The position numbers were made by a program, and so were the translations under genes. From NCBI GenBank assembly GCA_029866055.1, contig JARXAG010000199.1:1-39476 (forward strand): 39,476 nt of DNA. The letters run 5' to 3'. Shown one piece after another: positions 8,331 through 16,980 of the stretch. The notes beneath the pieces are model-generated. The model was not told where the DNA came from. It worked only from the letters and a program-made list of their open reading frames with translations, and searched no databases. Position 1 is the first letter of the stretch. The number at the start of each line of letters is the position of its first letter. The stretch is from Burkholderiaceae bacterium (GTDB taxonomy: Bacteria > Pseudomonadota > Gammaproteobacteria > Burkholderiales > Burkholderiaceae_B).

Positions 8331-9352
8331 TTGATGCATTGGCGGCTTCGCTGGGGTTAAACGTGGGGAATCCGGCGTTCTGGATGCCTTTGCTCATGAT
8401 GGGGCTGCTCTTTGTTTTAATTGTTGGCGCGGCCTTATTTGACGGATTCGATATTGGCGTGGGGGTGTTGGTGCTTCTGGCGCCCAAACAATCACGTTCG
8501 CAGTTGATGGTTGCCTTAAGCCCCTTGCGCGATGCCAATGGCTTTTGGATGCTGTTGGCGCTTGGGTTGTTTTTGACAGCGTTTCCGCTAGCCTGGGGTG
8601 AAGTGCTGGGGGCGCTGTATGTGCCGATGTCGTTGACGATGATTGGTGTCATGCTGCGTAGCGTGGCGTTTGAGTTTCGCATTCGGGCAGCGAGCGACAA
8701 GCGTGATCGCTGGATCGCCTTGTTTTGGCTTGGCTCGGTGTTAACGGCGCTGGGCCATGGCGCGTTAATCTCTCAGCTTGTCTTGGGTGCTAAAGAAGAC
8801 GCTCCAGCCGTCTGGTTTACGGGTTTCATTGCGCTGTGTGCGGTTGCTGGCTATGGCTTGCTAGGTGCCTGTTGGTTGGCGATGCGTTTGCAAGATGACT
8901 TGCAGGTGTTTGCTGCGCATTGGGCCCGTCATGCGATTCGTTGGACCGCCGCGGGCATGGTTGCGGTCTCGATCGCCTTGGGTTTGGCAAACCCAGCGAT
9001 ATTTTATAAATGGAGCAGTGCCACCAATCTTGTCATGGCGGCCCCAGTTTGGTTGCTGATGTTGGCGTGCTTTGTAGGCATCGATATGAGTCTGACCCGA
9101 GTGGTGCAAGCGCGCTACCAAAACTTAGTATGGCTGCCCTTTGCCTTGTGTTTGATTTTATTTTGCGCCATGCTCAGTGGCCTGACCTACAGCATGTTTC
9201 CGTTTGTGATCCTTGATCACCTCACGCTTTGGGACGCTGCTGCAGCGCCAGGTTCGTTGCAACTTGTGCTGGCCGCCACGATCGTGGCGTTGCCAATCAT
9301 GGTGATTTTTAATTTGGTGACATATCGAGGGCTGTTTGGTCGCGCGCCATGA
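8327..9352 (+). CDS. cytochrome bd oxidase subunit II-like protein (CydB family)
   Basis: A 341-residue membrane protein with about nine hydrophobic segments. It starts at the ATG at 8327, overlapping the cydA-like stop as ATGA; the longer ORF upstream is a frame artefact. CydB hallmarks are well kept: FDGFDIGVGVL near the N terminus (E. coli DGFDMGVG), PLRDANGFWM (E. coli WDGNQVW), LRSVAFEFR (E. coli FRPVGFDYR) and, near the end, SMFPFVILDHLTLWDAAAA (E. coli MFPFV..LTMWDA). It should pair with the preceding subunit in the inner membrane. In contrast to its partner, its key residues look normal apart from the Trp before the Asp. No CydX-like small ORF follows; the two-component genes converge 32 bases later. 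Confidence 0.87.
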   Translation: MIDALAASLGLNVGNPAFWMPLLMMGLLFVLIVGAALFDGFDIGVGVLVLLAPKQSRSQLMVALSPLRDANGFWMLLALGLFLTAFPLAWGEVLGALYVPMSLTMIGVMLRSVAFEFRIRAASDKRDRWIALFWLGSVLTALGHGALISQLVLGAKEDAPAVWFTGFIALCAVAGYGLLGACWLAMRLQDDLQVFAAHWARHAIRWTAAGMVAVSIALGLANPAIFYKWSSATNLVMAAPVWLLMLACFVGIDMSLTRVVQARYQNLVWLPFALCLILFCAMLSGLTYSMFPFVILDHLTLWDAAAAPGSLQLVLAATIVALPIMVIFNLVTYRGLFGRAP

Positions 9353-9383
9353 CGGGTGTGATGCATGAGCGGCTAGTGGGAAG

Positions 9384-10937
9384 CTAAACGGCCAGTGGTA
9401 AGCGAAGTTCGACCTTGAGCCCGCCATGATCAGCAGCCTGATCGAGCGTGAGCGTACCGCCATGCGCTGCCGCGATAGCCTCGGCAAGTGCCAAGCCTAA
9501 ACCCACATTCCCCGTTCGCGTGCGCGCCTCGTCGAGTCGTACAAACGGCTTGAACGCCTCGGCGCGCCGCTCAGGCGGGATCCCCGGGCCGTGATCTGTG
9601 ACGGTGAGCACCGCCCAAGTGTCAACAGAGCTCAATGAGACCTCTACGGGTGGCGCGCCATGATGCAGCGCATTGCTGATTAAATTATCAAGCAGGCGCG
9701 AAAGCGCCGCGCCATCAGCACTCACCATGAGAGACGTGGGTGCGCCCACCAAGATGACCTCATTGCGTGTACCGCTCCAGTTAGCGACGCGTTCACTCGC
9801 CCAGTCATTCAGCGCAAATCTTGCAAAATGATAAGTCGCCGGATCAGAGCCTCGCAGGTACTGAATAAACTGATCCACCATTTGCTGCATGTCTTGCAGA
9901 TCTTTGCGCATCCCGTCTTTGAGCGACGTATCGTCGCTCATTTCAATGCGTAACCACATGCGCGCGAGCGGGGCTTTCAGATCATGAGGCAATCCTGCCA
10001 GCAAGGTGCGACGAGTCGCGTCTGATTGGCTCAAGGCCTCGAGCATGGCGTTAAACCGTTCGCCCAGGCGTTTGATTTCGGCTGGGCCCGCTGGTTCAAC
10101 GCGCGCCGGCTTTCCGGCAGCCAGACGATCGGTCGCATCGACCAAGCGCGTGATCGACCGTGTGATATGCCATGAAAACCACGCTGCGAGCAGTAGCAAC
10201 AAGGCAAGCCCGCTAAGCCACCAGATGATGAGCGAGGTGGCTAAAGGGGGATCAATCCGATCGAGTGGAATGACCAGCCACTCACGATGGCGAGGTGACT
10301 CGGTTTCGTTCGGTCGCGTGAGCGAAATATAAATTTCTGGAATAGGCCCGCGTGACAGAGCCACACGGCTATCCCCGCTTAAACGATTGTTCAAGCGTCC
10401 GATCAACCGCGCAAGTCCACGCCTGACATCGTCTGAGGCAAACTGTTCGCGTGGTCCGGGCTTTACTGGAGCGAGTGCCGCGGGATGCTCAGGTGCTGCA
10501 AGCGCGGTAGAAGACCCTGTTGCGGCAGGTGGAGCAGGAGGTGAAGACCGCTCTGCGGGTCGAGGATGAGTTGGCTGCGCGCGCGGGGCTTGCCCATCCC
10601 TTGGTTGAGGCATGCGCGTCGCCGCTTGTTCGTTTCTGGCGGCTCTGCGTTGAAGTCGTGCATCGTTGGGCAAGGGTTTAGACCACATCCGCCAATGCCC
10701 TTGAGAGGCCTGATGCACGAACTCTGCCCGCTCGGGGGGGGGCACGTGCTCCATTGAGTACTGCAAGGTACGGATCGTGGTGGCAAGTAAATCTAACGCC
10801 ACGGTTTGAGCGTGATCGCGTTGGTAAATCGACACTAAATACAGGGTGGCGGCCTGACCGGCCAGCACCGTCGCCAGCACTAACAGCACCAGCCTAGAGC
10901 GAAACGACTGCGGCAGTAAAAAGCTGAGCGGGTTCAC
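9384..10937 (-). CDS. EnvZ-type sensor histidine kinase
   Basis: A 517-residue inner-membrane sensor kinase starting at GTG 10937, which overlaps the response regulator stop as GTGA. The first membrane helix is SRLVLLVLATVLAGQAATLYLV (about 14-36) and the second is SLIIWWLSGLALLLLLAAWF (about 225-247), followed by HAMP (ITRLVDATDRLAAGKPARVEP). The phospho-acceptor H-box is LLAGLPHDLKAPLARMWLRIEM. The ATPase boxes are DNLISNALHHG (N), VTDHGPGIPPERRAEAFKPF (G1/F) and GNVGLGLALAEAIAAAHGG (G2). The periplasmic loop has an unusual Pro/Ala/Gln-rich stretch (about 110-170). It should phosphorylate the upstream OmpR-type regulator; the stimulus is unknown. It converges on the cydAB-like operon, so a regulatory link is possible but unproven. 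Confidence 0.93.
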   Translation of the reverse strand: MNPLSFLLPQSFRSRLVLLVLATVLAGQAATLYLVSIYQRDHAQTVALDLLATTIRTLQYSMEHVPPPERAEFVHQASQGHWRMWSKPLPNDARLQRRAARNEQAATRMPQPRDGQAPRAQPTHPRPAERSSPPAPPAATGSSTALAAPEHPAALAPVKPGPREQFASDDVRRGLARLIGRLNNRLSGDSRVALSRGPIPEIYISLTRPNETESPRHREWLVIPLDRIDPPLATSLIIWWLSGLALLLLLAAWFSWHITRSITRLVDATDRLAAGKPARVEPAGPAEIKRLGERFNAMLEALSQSDATRRTLLAGLPHDLKAPLARMWLRIEMSDDTSLKDGMRKDLQDMQQMVDQFIQYLRGSDPATYHFARFALNDWASERVANWSGTRNEVILVGAPTSLMVSADGAALSRLLDNLISNALHHGAPPVEVSLSSVDTWAVLTVTDHGPGIPPERRAEAFKPFVRLDEARTRTGNVGLGLALAEAIAAAHGGTLTLDQAADHGGLKVELRLPLAV

Positions 10938-11650
10938 GGCGAAAAGCGATAGCCGGTACCCCAGACCGTTTGTATCCAGCGAGGCTGTTTGGGGTCGTCT
11001 TCAAGGGCGCGCCGCAGGCGCAAAATGGCAATGTCGATGGCGCGATCATTGCGCTCACCAGATTCATCATCGCGAGCCAGTGTCAGTAGTCGTTCACGTG
11101 AAAGAGGTTTGCCCGGATTGCGAATTAAGGCTTCAAGCAGGTTGATTTCACCTCCGGTCAGCTTGACGACTTCAAGGCCGCGCAGCAGTTGGCGCATGAC
11201 TGGATCAAAGGTAAAGGCACCAAACTGCACCGGCGCATTTTTGGTCAGTGCCGAGGCGCCGCGCTTGCGACGCAGCACGGCTTGAATGCGGGCAAGTAAT
11301 TCGCGTGGATCAAACGGCTTGCCAACATAGTCATCGGCGCCTGCCTCAAGGCCGATAATGCGGTCAACCGATTCGTCGCGCGCGGTTAACAGAATGACGG
11401 GGATGTCCTCGCCCTGCGCTCGCAGAGCTCGGCACGCCTCGGCGCCGTCGCCCCCTGGCATCATGCGGTCAAGCACGATCAATTCGGGGGCAAACCTTAA
11501 GATACGCGCCGCGAGATCGGTCGCGTCTGGCGCGAGCAGGGTATCAAAGCCATGCTTGTTGAGATAGTCTGCGAGTAGTTGACGCAGAGCAGGGTCGTCA
11601 TCGACCACTAAAATCTTGATGCGCGGTTCAGTGCCAGTTCGAGAATCCAT
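10934..11650 (-). CDS. OmpR-family response regulator
   Basis: A 238-residue regulator. I chose ATG 11650 (MDSRTGTEPRIKILVVDDDP) over an upstream TTG at 11665. The receiver domain shows the acidic pocket VVDDDP, the phospho-acceptor Asp in LIVLDRMMPGGDG, Thr in LLTARD and Lys in VGKPFDPRELLARIQAVLRR. The C-terminal winged helix (about 140-238) contains LTGGEINLLEALIRNPGKPLSRERLL and ends RWIQTVWGTGYRFSP, the OmpR/PhoB signature. It is coupled by a 4-base overlap to the histidine kinase and is divergent from recQ. It resembles Bordetella RisA and OmpR in layout, but I cannot assign an orthologue. Confidence 0.95.
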   Translation of the reverse strand: MDSRTGTEPRIKILVVDDDPALRQLLADYLNKHGFDTLLAPDATDLAARILRFAPELIVLDRMMPGGDGAEACRALRAQGEDIPVILLTARDESVDRIIGLEAGADDYVGKPFDPRELLARIQAVLRRKRGASALTKNAPVQFGAFTFDPVMRQLLRGLEVVKLTGGEINLLEALIRNPGKPLSRERLLTLARDDESGERNDRAIDIAILRLRRALEDDPKQPRWIQTVWGTGYRFSP

Positions 11651-11744
11651 ACCGAGAGTGTGCAACGCGGCGTGGGTTTGAGCAAGCGGCTTGAAATCAA
11701 TTGAAATGATCTTTTATGGGTGCGTGCACGTTGAGCGAATCCCC

Positions 11745-11750
11745 TACAAT
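11745..11750 (+). promoter_or_regulatory. -10 box of recQ, implying a leaderless mRNA
   Basis: TACAAT ends 6 bases before the recQ ATG (CCCTACAATACCGGCATG). A start site 7 bases past the box would fall on the A of the ATG. No Shine-Dalgarno can fit downstream of the box. Confidence 0.45.
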
Positions 11751-11756
11751 ACCGGC

Positions 11757-13619
11757 ATGACAATGACGATTGATGCAAAAACCCAATCTGGCGCCTCACG
11801 GGTGCTGGCAACGGTCTTTGGCTATGAATCGTTTCGCGGTGACCAGCAGGCGATTGTTGAGCATGTGATTGGTGGCGGTGATGCCTTGGTGTTGATGCCC
11901 ACTGGTGCCGGAAAATCCCTTTGTTATCAGGTGCCTGCGCTTGTGCGTTCGGGTGTCGGGATTGTGATTTCGCCCTTGATTGCCCTGATGCAAGATCAAG
12001 TCGATGCGCTCACAGAACTTGGCGTTCGAGCGGCTTTTTTAAACTCCACCCAAGATTGGCAAGATTCGCGCGAGGTTGAGCAGGCTTTTTTAGCCGGCGA
12101 ACTTGATCTGTTGTACGTGGCACCCGAGCGTTTGCTGACTGAGCGCTGCCTGCAGTTGCTCGCGCGCGGTAAATTGGCCCTGTTTGCGATTGACGAGGCG
12201 CATTGCGTCTCGCAGTGGGGGCATGATTTCAGGCCAGAATATCTTGGCTTGTCGATGTTGCACGAGCGCTGGCCAAACGTGCCGCGAATTGCGCTCACTG
12301 CCACAGCGACGGATGTCACCCGTACCGAAATCGCAGAACGCCTGGCCTTGGGCGAGGCGCGCCATTTTGTGGCGAGCTTTGATCGGCCCAATATTCGCTA
12401 TCACATTGTCGAAAAGCAAGAGGTGCGCAAGCAGTTGCTGCAATTATTGCGACAAGAGCATGCTGGCGATGCGGGCATTGTGTATTGCTTGTCTCGCAAT
12501 AAGGTTGATGAGACTGCCGAGTTTTTGTGCGCTCAGGGCATTGAGGCCTTGCCTTACCACGCTGGGTTGGGTCCTGCGGTGCGTGCCAAAAATCAATCGA
12601 GGTTTCTGCGCGAGGACGGCATCGTGATGGTCGCGACGATTGCGTTTGGGATGGGGATTGATAAGCCCGATGTGCGTTTTGTGGCGCACATTGATATGCC
12701 TAAGTCGGTCGAAGGTTATTACCAAGAAACCGGTCGGGCCGGGCGTGACGGCACGCCGGCGACCGCTTGGCTGGCCTATGGCTTACAAGATGTGGTGCAG
12801 CAGCGCCGTATGATCGATGAGTCAAGCGGCGATGATTCGTTTAGGCGTCGGCTGGGCTCGCAGTTGGATGCCATGCTGGGCTTATGCGAAACCATTTCGT
12901 GCCGTCGCCAGCGGTTGCTGCAATATTTTGGTCAAACGATGTCGGCCTGCGGCAATTGCGACAATTGTTTGGTGCCCCCCGAGGCGTGGGACGGCACGGT
13001 GGCGGCTCAAAAAATGTTGTCCACCATTTATCGGCTCTGGAAAGAGCGCGGCCAGCGCTATGGAGCCGGTCATTTGATTGATATTTTGCGCGGCAAACAA
13101 ACGCCGCGCGTCCTTGAGCACGGTCACGGTTCGCTGACGGTGTTTGGGATTGGTCAAGACTTGTCTGAACAAGCCTGGCGCAGTGTCTTGCGGCAGTTGT
13201 TGGCGCATAGTTTGCTGATGGTCGATCAAGAGGGCTATGGCACGCTCGCGCTCACCGATCAAAGTCGTGCAGTGCTAAAGGGCGAACGCACCTTGTTGCT
13301 GCGTCGCGAAGCTGAGCGCGTGACCGAGCGCTCGGGGCGCGCAGGTACCACCCCCCGTAGCAAAGCCTCACAATCAGACCTGCCGCTCGCCGCCCAGCCG
13401 ATTTTTGAAGCCCTACGCAGTTGGCGAGCTGGCATTGCCCGCAGCCACGGTGTGCCTGCTTACGTAATTTTTCACGATGCGAGTTTGCGTGAGATTGCCC
13501 TAGCGCGGCCCGATAGCCTCGAGGCGCTTTCGCATGTGAACGGCGTTGGCGCAAAAAAACTCGAGTCTTACGGCGAATCGATTTTGGCGTGTATTGCTGA
13601 GTTTGAAAACGCGAATTGA
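11757..13619 (+). CDS. recQ: ATP-dependent DNA helicase RecQ
   Basis: A 620-residue RecQ starting at ATG 11757 ([31 protein letters not shown]). It has Walker [16 protein letters not shown], the DEAH-type box [19 protein letters not shown] with the RecQ aromatic loop, ALTATAT, and the domain-2 signatures [15 protein letters not shown] and [12 protein letters not shown]. The zinc-binding cysteines are in [28 protein letters not shown]. The winged helix and then an HRDC domain (from about [21 protein letters not shown]) complete the canonical layout. It unwinds DNA 3'-to-5' in recombination and repair. Length is typical. It is divergent from the response regulator and convergent with ruvB. Confidence 0.97.
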   Translation: MTMTIDAKTQSGASRVLATVFGYESFRGDQQAIVEHVIGGGDALVLMPTGAGKSLCYQVPALVRSGVGIVISPLIALMQDQVDALTELGVRAAFLNSTQDWQDSREVEQAFLAGELDLLYVAPERLLTERCLQLLARGKLALFAIDEAHCVSQWGHDFRPEYLGLSMLHERWPNVPRIALTATATDVTRTEIAERLALGEARHFVASFDRPNIRYHIVEKQEVRKQLLQLLRQEHAGDAGIVYCLSRNKVDETAEFLCAQGIEALPYHAGLGPAVRAKNQSRFLREDGIVMVATIAFGMGIDKPDVRFVAHIDMPKSVEGYYQETGRAGRDGTPATAWLAYGLQDVVQQRRMIDESSGDDSFRRRLGSQLDAMLGLCETISCRRQRLLQYFGQTMSACGNCDNCLVPPEAWDGTVAAQKMLSTIYRLWKERGQRYGAGHLIDILRGKQTPRVLEHGHGSLTVFGIGQDLSEQAWRSVLRQLLAHSLLMVDQEGYGTLALTDQSRAVLKGERTLLLRREAERVTERSGRAGTTPRSKASQSDLPLAAQPIFEALRSWRAGIARSHGVPAYVIFHDASLREIALARPDSLEALSHVNGVGAKKLESYGESILACIAEFENAN

Positions 13620-13635
13620 GGCACGAGTCATTGTG

Positions 13636-13704
13636 CGCTGACGGTGCGGTGCATCGAAATACTTCGGTTTTGCCTAAATGCTACGCATCGCCCACCCGTC
13701 AGCG
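13636..13704. terminator. inverted repeat between convergent recQ and ruvB (possible bidirectional terminator)
   Basis: CGCTGACGG (13636-13644) and CCGTCAGCG (13696-13704) are a perfect 9-bp inverted repeat in the 93-base spacer between two convergent genes, with partly complementary flanks (GGTGCGGTGC / GCATCGCCCACC). A long interior and no clear T-run mean the terminator role is inferred from position. Confidence 0.4.
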
Positions 13705-13712
13705 TGTAGGCA

Positions 13713-14777
13713 TCAGTCAAAAAGCTTTCCGTCTGCTGTCGTACTAGGTGGCTTCAACCCCAAATGGCGCCAGGTGGTTTGCGTTGCCATGCGGCCGCGC
13801 GAGGTGCGTTGTAAATAACCATGCTGAATCAGATACGGCTCAATCACGTCTTCTATGGTGTCGCGCTCTTCGCCGATCGCTGCCGCTAAGCTATCCACCC
13901 CAACGGGGCCGCCGTCAAATTTATGAATGATGGCTTCAAGCAGCTTGCGATCCATTAAGTCTAAGCCTTGCGGGTCGACTTCAAGCATCGACAGCGCGGC
14001 CTTGGCAACGGCATCATCAATGGTGCCATTGGCTTTGACTTGCGCGTAGTCGCGCACGCGGCGTAGCAACCGATTCGCGATACGCGGCGTGCCACGCGCG
14101 CGGCGGGCAACTTCTGAGGCGCCCTCTGGGGTGATGGGCACTTGCAGCAAACCAGCGCTGCGTGTGGCGATGCGGGTGAGTTCGTCGGGTGTATAAAACT
14201 CTAAACGCGACACAATCCCAAAGCGATCGCGTAGCGGGTTGGTCAGCATCCCGGCACGGGTGGTGGCGCCGACCAGCGTAAAGGGCTGTAAATCGAGTTT
14301 GACACTACGCGCCGCCGGGCCTTCCCCAATCAAAATATCAATTTGAAAATCTTCAAGCGCGGGGTAGAGAATTTCTTCGACGACGGGGGATAAACGATGG
14401 ATTTCATCGATAAACAACACGTCGTTGCGTTCAAGGTTGGTCAGTAAAGCGGCCAGATCACCTGGTCGCTCAAGTACAGGCCCAGAAGTTTGTCGCAAAT
14501 TGACACCCATTTCGTGGGCAATGATGTGGGCGAGTGTCGTTTTGCCCAAGCCTGGAGGGCCAAAGAGCAGGACATGATCGAGTGATTCTTGGCGGTTGCG
14601 GGCGGCTGAGATAAAGATTTGTAGCTGCTCGCGCACCCGTTGTTGGCCGACGTACTCTTCAAGCGCGCGGGGGCGCAAGGCGCGTTCGATGGATTCTTCG
14701 TTGGGCGAAGTCGCCTGAGGGGCGACCAAACGGGTTGGCTCGGGGCGAGAATTTAAAGAATCGGACTGTATAGCCAT
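13713..14777 (-). CDS. ruvB: Holliday junction branch-migration ATPase RuvB
   Basis: A 354-residue AAA+ motor starting at ATG 14777 ([14 protein letters not shown]); the longer ORF start is not supported by the family. Walker A is [22 protein letters not shown] and Walker B is [12 protein letters not shown]. Sensor 1 is in [11 protein letters not shown], and the arginine-finger/sensor 2 region is [19 protein letters not shown]. The C-terminal winged helix ends with [40 protein letters not shown]. It drives branch migration together with RuvA. Unusually it is not adjacent to ruvCA, which lie 4.4 kb away on the same strand with four opposite-strand genes between. It is divergent from the dehydratase gene. 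Confidence 0.97.
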   Translation of the reverse strand: MAIQSDSLNSRPEPTRLVAPQATSPNEESIERALRPRALEEYVGQQRVREQLQIFISAARNRQESLDHVLLFGPPGLGKTTLAHIIAHEMGVNLRQTSGPVLERPGDLAALLTNLERNDVLFIDEIHRLSPVVEEILYPALEDFQIDILIGEGPAARSVKLDLQPFTLVGATTRAGMLTNPLRDRFGIVSRLEFYTPDELTRIATRSAGLLQVPITPEGASEVARRARGTPRIANRLLRRVRDYAQVKANGTIDDAVAKAALSMLEVDPQGLDLMDRKLLEAIIHKFDGGPVGVDSLAAAIGEERDTIEDVIEPYLIQHGYLQRTSRGRMATQTTWRHLGLKPPSTTADGKLFD

Positions 14778-14834
14778 GAAAGTAGGATCTTTGGTATCAG
14801 AATTGCAGCTGGCGCAAAATCGCCTAGACAATCG

Positions 14835-14840
14835 TACACT
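14835..14840 (+). promoter_or_regulatory. -10 box candidate for the dehydratase gene
   Basis: TACACT in ATCGTACACTATCC lies 36 bases before the ATG at 14877, giving a leader of roughly 30 bases. The -35 is not obvious. Confidence 0.3.
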
Positions 14841-14876
14841 ATCCCCCACGTTGATCCCCTATTTCAGAGAAAACTC

Positions 14877-15848
14877 ATGTCGCTTGTTTTGCCTACGTAT
14901 GATGATGTTGCTCGTGCTGCGGTCACCCTTAAGGGCGTGGCTCACCGTACTCCCGTGATGACCTCCGACACAGCAGATCGTCTGACTGGCGCAAAGCTGT
15001 TCTTTAAGTGCGAAAACCTGCAGCGTATGGGGGCATTTAAATTCAGAGGCGGCTACAACGCCATTGCGAACTTGTCGCCTGAGCAGCGCCGCGCCGGGGT
15101 GTTGACCTATTCGTCTGGTAATCATGCGCAGGCGATTGCCTTAGCTGGCAGGTTATTAGGTGTCGCGACCACTATCATCATGCCGCATGATGCCCCGGTG
15201 GCTAAAAAGGCTGCGACTGAGGGCTACGGTGCCACAGTGGTTAGCTATGATCGTTATCAAGAAGACCGTGAAGACGTTGCACGCGCGCTTCAGCAAAAAA
15301 CGGGCATGGTGATTATCCCGCCATACGATCATCTGCATGTCATTGCGGGCCAGGGCACCGCGGCAAAAGAGTTGCTTGAAGACGTAGGTGAGCTGGATTA
15401 TTTGCTGGTCTGTCTGGGTGGCGGCGGTTTGCTGGCAGGAAGTGCCTTGTCTGCCGCTGTCTTGAGCCCGAAGTGCAAGGTCTATGGTGTTGAGCCCGAA
15501 GCAGGTAATGATGGTCAGCAATCGTTCCGTAAAGGCGAGGTCGTGCGCATCGAGCCGCCGCGCTCGATTGCCGATGGCGCCTTAACGCTGTACTTAGGCA
15601 AGCTGACCTTTGGCGTCATCCAACAAAAAGTCACTGATATTTTGACCGTCACCGACACACAACTGGTTGACACGATGAAGTTCTTTGGCGAACGGATGAA
15701 AATCATCGTTGAACCGACCGGCTGCCTAGCTGCTGCAGCGGTCATGCACGGGGCCCTGGCCGTACCGCCAGGCGCGCGAGTGGGCGTGATCTTGAGTGGT
15801 GGTAATGTAGACTTAAAATCCTACGCGAGTTTTATCACGCAGGCTTGA
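14877..15848 (+). CDS. threonine/serine dehydratase-like PLP enzyme (fold type II)
   Basis: A 323-residue PLP enzyme of the tryptophan-synthase-beta superfamily. The PLP-binding lysine is in MGAFKFRGGYNAI (around residue 50), and the phosphate-binding glycine loop is CLGGGGLLAGSAL. SSGNHAQAIA is the asparagine loop typical of serine/threonine dehydratases. There is no C-terminal ACT regulatory domain, so it resembles the catabolic TdcB / serine racemase / threo-3-hydroxyaspartate ammonia-lyase group rather than biosynthetic IlvA. It deaminates a hydroxy-amino acid to a 2-oxo acid in the cytoplasm. It is the first gene of a four-gene plus-strand block; the next start follows after 17 bases. 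Confidence 0.88.
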   Translation: MSLVLPTYDDVARAAVTLKGVAHRTPVMTSDTADRLTGAKLFFKCENLQRMGAFKFRGGYNAIANLSPEQRRAGVLTYSSGNHAQAIALAGRLLGVATTIIMPHDAPVAKKAATEGYGATVVSYDRYQEDREDVARALQQKTGMVIIPPYDHLHVIAGQGTAAKELLEDVGELDYLLVCLGGGGLLAGSALSAAVLSPKCKVYGVEPEAGNDGQQSFRKGEVVRIEPPRSIADGALTLYLGKLTFGVIQQKVTDILTVTDTQLVDTMKFFGERMKIIVEPTGCLAAAAVMHGALAVPPGARVGVILSGGNVDLKSYASFITQA

Positions 15849-15865
15849 GTCTCTTTGGGGGTTGT

Positions 15866-16786
15866 ATGCGCATTCTGGCAATTGGTGGGGCAGGGTTTAT
15901 TGGGCGGCAAGTGGTTGGCCGTTTGGTGGCGCAGGGGCATGTTGTCCATGTACCAACCCGTCAGTTTCAGCATGGTCGCGAATTGTTGGTGCAACCAACG
16001 GTCACGGTGATGCAAGCCGACATTCACGACGATGCCACGCTAGAGCGCCTGGTGGCGGGGTGCGACATCGTGATGAATTTCGTCGGCATTTTGCACAGCC
16101 GCGAGGGGCAGCCTTTTGGGGCCGACTTTGATCGCGCGCATGTGCAATTGCCCCGTCGCATCGCACAGGCGTGCCGCACGCATCAGGTGAAGCGGTTTAT
16201 TCATCTCAGTGCCTTGGGTGCTGATTTACAAGGCCCAAGTGGTTATTTACGTTCGAAAGCAGCGGGCGAACAAGCGATTCGCAATATCTACGCCGCCCAA
16301 GGAGTTGGCGATTTCACGATCTTTAGGCCCTCGGTGGTGTTTGGACCTGAAGATAAATTTATGAATATGTTTGCGCAGTTGGCGCGTTTCTTGTTTGTGC
16401 TGCCCATCGCGGGCGCCAGCGCAAAAATGCAGCCTGTGTATGTGGGCGATGTGGCGAGCGCAGTCATGAACGTGTTGAACTTGCCCGCAGCCGCTCATCA
16501 AACGTACGACTTGGCCGGGCCGCGCACGTACACGCTTGGCGAGTTAGTCAAACTCGCAGCACTCTGGAGCGGTCATCCACGCGTGGTCGTTGATTTACCG
16601 ATGGCGCTTGGGCGCTTACAAGCCCGAGTCTTTGAATGCATGCCGGGCGACCCGCTTCTATCACGCGATAATTTACTGTCGTTATCGGTGGACAACGTCA
16701 GCACCGAACCGATGTCTGCTGATTTAAATTTGGTGGTAACGCCGCTTGAGTCTGTTGCGCCAATTTATTTGAAGCCTTCGACGTGA
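15866..16786 (+). CDS. NDUFA9-like atypical short-chain dehydrogenase / NAD(P)-binding epimerase family
   Basis: A 306-residue protein starting at ATG 15866 (MRILAIGGAGFIGRQVVGRLVAQGH), preceded by a GGGG-containing ribosome site; the TTG at 15845 is less likely. The N-terminal Rossmann motif GGAGFIG is canonical for extended SDRs, and a YxxxK is present in SGYLRSKAAGE. VMNFVGIL and FRPSVVFGPEDKFMNMFA are typical of the NDUFA9-like group, which includes bacterial relatives of a complex I accessory subunit. It probably acts on or binds an NAD(P)-linked ligand; the true substrate is unknown. It is coupled to the upstream dehydratase. Its last 16 bases lie within a degenerate 30-bp duplication. 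Confidence 0.8.
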   Translation: MRILAIGGAGFIGRQVVGRLVAQGHVVHVPTRQFQHGRELLVQPTVTVMQADIHDDATLERLVAGCDIVMNFVGILHSREGQPFGADFDRAHVQLPRRIAQACRTHQVKRFIHLSALGADLQGPSGYLRSKAAGEQAIRNIYAAQGVGDFTIFRPSVVFGPEDKFMNMFAQLARFLFVLPIAGASAKMQPVYVGDVASAVMNVLNLPAAAHQTYDLAGPRTYTLGELVKLAALWSGHPRVVVDLPMALGRLQARVFECMPGDPLLSRDNLLSLSVDNVSTEPMSADLNLVVTPLESVAPIYLKPST

Positions 16787-16832
16787 CGCAAAGTACTGAG
16801 CTGAAGCCTGCGACGTGACGCAAAATACTGAG
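16771..16832. repeat. degenerate 30-bp tandem duplication of the SDR gene 3' end
   Basis: GAAGCCTTCGACGTGACGCAAAGTACTGAG (16771-16800) is repeated at 16803-16832 with two mismatches; the period is 32. The first copy contains the last codons and TGA stop of the preceding gene. This looks like a local duplication that left a second copy of the gene end in the spacer. The rest of the 194-base spacer up to 16980 shows no ORF. Confidence 0.75.
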
Positions 16833-16980
16833 AGGGCGTTCACTGTGCAACAAAAAGGAAAGCGCTCAATTGGTTTGAACGGCTGCGATTGGCCCAAAAG
16901 AGTGACAGAGTTTGCGGTGGTGGGATCCCTTTGAGTACGATTAGAAAAATCACTTCATAACAAAACGAGATAATACGAAC

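Noticed and set aside
8260-8700. Minus-strand ORF of 146 residues over the CydB-like gene
   Set aside because: Shadow of a membrane-protein gene; Ser/Asn/Thr-rich antisense frames are common opposite hydrophobic helices.
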